Of a stretch of 64,000 nt of DNA, positions 60,745 to 64,000 are shown piece by piece. Below the pieces are notes generated by a model that saw only the letters and a list, made by a program, of their open reading frames with translations, had not been told where the DNA came from and made no database searches. This DNA is from Cololabis saira. Taxonomy: Eukaryota > Chordata > Actinopteri > Beloniformes > Belonidae. The DNA is taken from positions 46,025,824-46,089,823 of the forward strand of contig NC_084600.1 of the NCBI RefSeq assembly GCF_033807715.1, written 5' to 3'. Numbering within the stretch: the stretch's first letter is position 1; every line of letters begins with the position of its first letter. The position numbers and the translations under genes are program-made.

Positions 60745-61185
60745 GTGGAGGTCATGGAGGGGTCACGGAGGGGTCAGGGGTCATGAAGGGGTCATGGAGG
60801 GGTCAGGGGTCAGGGGTCATGGAGGGGTCAGGGGTCAGGGGTCATGGAGGGGTCATGGAGGGGTCAGGGGTCATGGAGGGGTCATGAAGGGGTCATGGAG
60901 GGGTCATAGAGGGGTCAGGGGTCATGAAGGGGTCAGGGGTCATGAAGGGGTCATGGAGGGGTCATGAAGGGGTCAGGGGTCATGAAGGGGTCATGGAGGG
61001 GTCAGGGGTCAGGGGTCATGGAGGGGTCATGGAGGGGTCATGGAGGGGTCAGGGGTCATGGAGGGGTCATGGAGGGGTCATGGAGGGGTCAGGGGTCATG
61101 GAGGGGTCATGGAGGGGTCAGGGGTCATGGAGGGGTCATGGAGGGGTCAGGGGTCATGGAGGGGTCATGGAGGGGTCAGGGGTCA
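60745..61185. repeat. GGAGGGGTCAT/GGGGTCAG minisatellite
   Basis: Short mosaic of GGAGGGGTCAT, GAAGGGGTCAT and CAGGGGTCAT. Blocks of the mosaic recur, so the array grew by segmental duplication. Confidence 0.93.
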
Positions 61186-61199
61186 GCTCTTCTTCTGTC

Positions 61200-61495
61200 C
61201 TAAAGCTGTTTGATGTTTCATGACATTCACAAACGTATCCATTGTAGTTTCTCGTGTTGAATCTGGAAGGAAGCCGACACGCGTTGGTGTTTTTAAATGT
61301 AACGCACGTAAAATAAAGGTTTTTTAACATTTGTCAATCCACCAGAGTGCCTGCATTTTTTCTTTTGAGATCAATATATGTTTATTGAATATAGAAAAAT
61401 CTCCTGCCGACATAAAATCATCAGTTGTTTTCTTTGTCTCTGCCGTGTGTGAAGCTTCTGCTGTGGAACCTTTGACCTTTAAAAGCAGTTCTGCT
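61200..61495. other. Unannotated spacer
   Basis: No gene signal. It contains AATAAAGGTTTTTTAA at about 61312, a possible polyadenylation signal without an evident gene. Confidence 0.5.
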
Positions 61496-61499
61496 GGAG

Positions 61500-61850
61500 T
61501 TTAGTACCAAGTTCTGCTGTAGCTGCTACAGGAACCTGCTGGTTCTGCTGTAGCTGCTACAGGAACCTGCTGGTTCTGCTGTAGCTGCTACAGGAACCTG
61601 CTGGTTCTGCTGGAGTTTAGTACCACGTTCTGCTGGAGTTTAGTACCACGTTCTGCTGTAACTGGTACCAGGAACCTGCTGGTTCTGCAGGAGTTTAGTA
61701 CCAGGAACCTGCTGGTTCTGCTGGAGTTTAGTACCACGTTCTGCTGTAACTGCTACAGGAACCTGCTGGTTCTGCTGGAGTTTAGTACCACGTTCTGCTG
61801 TAACTGCTACAGGAACCTGCTGGTTCTGCTGGATCACCTGAGTTCGGACC
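61500..61850. repeat. Composite minisatellite (TTCTGCTGTAGCTGCTACAG)
   Basis: Mosaic of TTCTGCTGTAACTGCTACAG, GAACCTGCTGG and TTCTGCTGGAGTTTAGTACC. TGTAGCTGCTACA is nearly self-complementary. There are about 14 sub-units in irregular order. Confidence 0.9.
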
Positions 61851-62012
61851 TGTGTCGTCCTCTCTCTCACCTCCTCAGGTCTGGTTTCCTCAGGTCACTA
61901 CAACCTTTTGGGGTCTAGTGTTGAGAGTTTTCTCTTTCAGCTCCTCAGGGTCAGTGGGGTCAGTTCAGTCTTTATTAAGGTACGGCAAGGTTACGAGTCA
62001 CATTAACTAGAG

Positions 62013-63373
62013 CAGTGGTCGGCAACTGGCGGCCCGCGGGCCAAAATTGGCCCGCCTCCAATAATATCTGGCCCGCCAGATGATATTGAAAATCTGATTT
62101 AAAAAAAAAAAAAAAAAAAAAAAACTTTTTTTTTTTTTTAATTATTATTTACTATCACAAAAACGACAATTTCATAGATAATTCAAAGCCTTTATTTAGA
62201 AAAGATAAAATAAAATAAAAGTAGAATCTTCATGATTCCGGACGCACACAATTCCGTATAGTTCCCTGTCACCTGTAGCATAGCGGGGCCTTAATTAGAG
62301 GTGCACACAAATATTCAGGAGTAACGCAGGCACAGACTCCCGCAAACCTCCTGAAGCTGTTGAAATGGTAAGACGTATTTGTTGTGGTTTCAACTGTGAA
62401 AAATACAACTGATAACTTACCTTGAGTTTTGCTGTTGGTCTTTTAAATGGTAAAACGTCCATTATGTCTAAAAATACGTCGGAAAATCCGCCTCATTTGC
62501 ATATCCTCTCACTCGTTTCAGCAGACACAGAGGCACAGAGAGCTGCTGCTCCGTGTGCACGTACTGACTACTGTGCTACTGTTCATATCATGGGTTTTTC
62601 ATGTGTTTCATGTCGTTCTGTGTATTTTAAAGAAGGACTGCATTTGTTAGTAGCTTGGCAGAAAATAATATTATTATCACCAAGTTATTTATAAGCGGTT
62701 TCATAACGCAGCAACAGAGTAGCGCTAAAGCAGTAATAATGCCGCGTTCCATTTGTCCTCCGAAGTGGGGATTTCCCAGTTCCCAGTTGGATTTTTCAAC
62801 TGGAATGCCCCTCGAAGTGGGATTTCCCACTGGGAAAGTGGGAGAGTCTTCACCACCCCCGAGTTCACATTCCAAGATGGCTGCCCCGGTTGTAAACAGT
62901 AGAAGAGAGCTCTGTAATAATTCGTAGCACTTAATTCTAGTTTTGGTCACACTAAATCAGTCGTATACAAGTATTGTTTGGCATATATATGCTGCTATAG
63001 AGTAATTTACATTTTTCATGTGGTATATGCGAACTACAAACTTGTTTACCTACTTTGTAACTGGAACGCTGATAACTGGGCTGTGACGTCATTCCCAGTT
63101 CCGACTTCCGAGGTAAATGGAACGCAGCATAACACACTAATAACAGTCTGTAGCAAATTCAAGTTACTTTATTTAAACTAATGACTTTCTTTAATTACTT
63201 TTTTGTACAAGATATAATAGTATAATAATACTAGTAGCCTATAGATAAGGGGAAAAAAGTTTTGTTTAGTAGAAAAAAAAACATGCTTCGCCTGATTGAT
63301 GTGATGTTCTGGCCCACCATTCAGTTGCTCCGAAAAAATTTGGCCCGAGGCCAAACTTACTTGCCGACCCCTG
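62013..63373. mobile_element. Non-autonomous hAT transposon with perfect 8-bp TSD
   Basis: It begins CAGTGGTCGGCAACTGG and ends CTTGCCGACCCCTG (complement CAGGGGTCGGCAAG). An exact 8-bp target duplication AACTAGAG flanks it (62005-62012 and 63374-63381). The subterminal GGCCCGC/GGCCCGAGGCC is typical of this hAT group. It has no transposase frame. A Harbinger-like MITE is nested inside. A/T homopolymers lie at 62100-62140. Confidence 0.95.
62740..63129. mobile_element. Nested Harbinger-like MITE (390 bp) with TAA TSD
   Basis: The inverted ends are TGCCGCGTTCCATTTGTCCT and, as complement of the right end, TGCTGCGTTCCATTTACCTC. TAA is present on both sides (62737-62739 and 63130-63132), the 3-bp TWA target typical of PIF/Harbinger. 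The interior has GGGATTTCCCA repeats and a YY1-like CCAAGATGGCTGCC. It is non-coding. Confidence 0.85.
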
Positions 63374-63480
63374 AACTAGAGTATCAATAACACGTCCAGC
63401 AAATACTCATCACATTAGTCTACTATGTAGTTTATCTGTGTGGTCAAGAAAACTGGAACTTTTTCCAATCCAGTCTCACT

Positions 63481-63891
63481 CACTGTAAAAACTCAACATC
63501 TTACCAGGAATATTTGTCTTATTTCTAGTTAAAATGTCTAATTTTTAGTCAAAAAATCTCATTACATTTAAAACAAGAGTCATCACCAGAAAAATAACTT
63601 GTTATTTGACATTTTTCACCTGTTTCAAGTAAATTTTCACTTGAAATAAGTAGAAAAATCTGCCAGTGGAACAAGATTTATCTTCTTATTACAAGCAAAA
63701 ACATCTTGTTCCACTGGCAGATTTTTCTACTTATTTCAAGTGAAAATCTACTTGAAACAGATGGAAATTGTTGTTTTTGAGTCTTGTCTTAAATGTAATG
63801 AGATTTAAAACAAAAAAATTAGACTAAAAGTTAGACATTTTAACTAGGAATAAGACAAATATTCTTGTTAAGATTGTGAGTTTTTGCAGTG
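63481..63891. mobile_element. Complete foldback MITE (411 bp)
   Basis: It begins CACTGTAAAAACTCAACATC and ends with the complementary GAGTTTTTGCAGTG. The two halves are complementary almost throughout (CCTGTTTCAAGTAAATTTTC against its complement, AAATCTGCCAGTGGAACAAG against its complement), so the whole element folds into one long hairpin. It is non-coding. The superfamily was not determined. Confidence 0.92.
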
Positions 63892-64000
63892 TGTAATAAC
63901 TAGTGAAATCGATCATGTTGTTCTTATATGCATTTGTAGTTATTCCATAAATGTATTTAAAAAAACAAACATTTACATTTAACCCTTTAAGCAAAGGTGT

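Overview
The window is vertebrate, most likely teleost fish, nuclear DNA. The signs are TTAGGG telomeric repeats, L1-type LINE debris, a hAT element with a perfect 8-bp target duplication, PIF/Harbinger-like and foldback MITEs, short GT-AG introns (about 110-125 bp), long minisatellites and a 500-N scaffold gap. The species cannot be read from the sequence. No intact host gene is certain. Nearly everything is repeat or mobile DNA, and the middle third has a subtelomeric character.

Layout. 1-5730: two copies of a 'GGGCCCGAGCAC' repeat family, the first internally amplified in 459-bp units. 7018-14100: a Harbinger-like terminus, then a string of minisatellites (35, about 42, 67, 57, 51 and 43 bp), a (TA)n tract and a weak two-exon gene candidate. 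14.4-19.1 kb and 24.5-28.5 kb: a segmental duplication. Each arm carries a non-autonomous Harbinger-like element swollen by a 38-bp minisatellite, followed by a three-exon coding remnant (MPRKGR... protein) that is open in one arm and broken in the other. 19.4-24.3 and 28.6-30.8 kb: L1-type LINE fragments on the minus strand. 30.84-34.55 kb: a perfectly uniform 12-bp satellite. 34.56-49.35 kb: four copies of a 3.6-3.7-kb macrosatellite, each with several interstitial TTAGGG tracts, a poly-T tract and a 50-bp minisatellite. 49.35-55.0 kb: a Penelope-like retroelement (PLE) region on the minus strand. 55.5-64 kb, beyond the gap: more minisatellites and MITEs, and a complete hAT element with a nested Harbinger-like MITE.

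The most notable system is the PLE. It has two intact overlapping ORFs. ORF1 carries an SGNH/GDSL-type hydrolase domain behind an acidic stretch. ORF2 is a 761-residue reverse transcriptase with a C-terminal GIY-YIG endonuclease. The overlap contains a G_UUA_AAC slippery heptamer in exactly the right frame, with a 6-nt spacer and a GC-rich stem downstream, so a Gag-Pol-like -1 frameshift is predicted. Downstream of ORF2 in element sense lie CCCTAA-like degenerate repeats, a 70-bp repeat, a hammerhead-ribozyme-like fold and then the start of a second, truncated ORF1. That second ORF1 runs straight into a TTAGGG array. The orientation is the one expected for an element primed from a telomeric G-strand end, so a telomere-associated PLE is a reasonable hypothesis. 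It is inferred and not shown.
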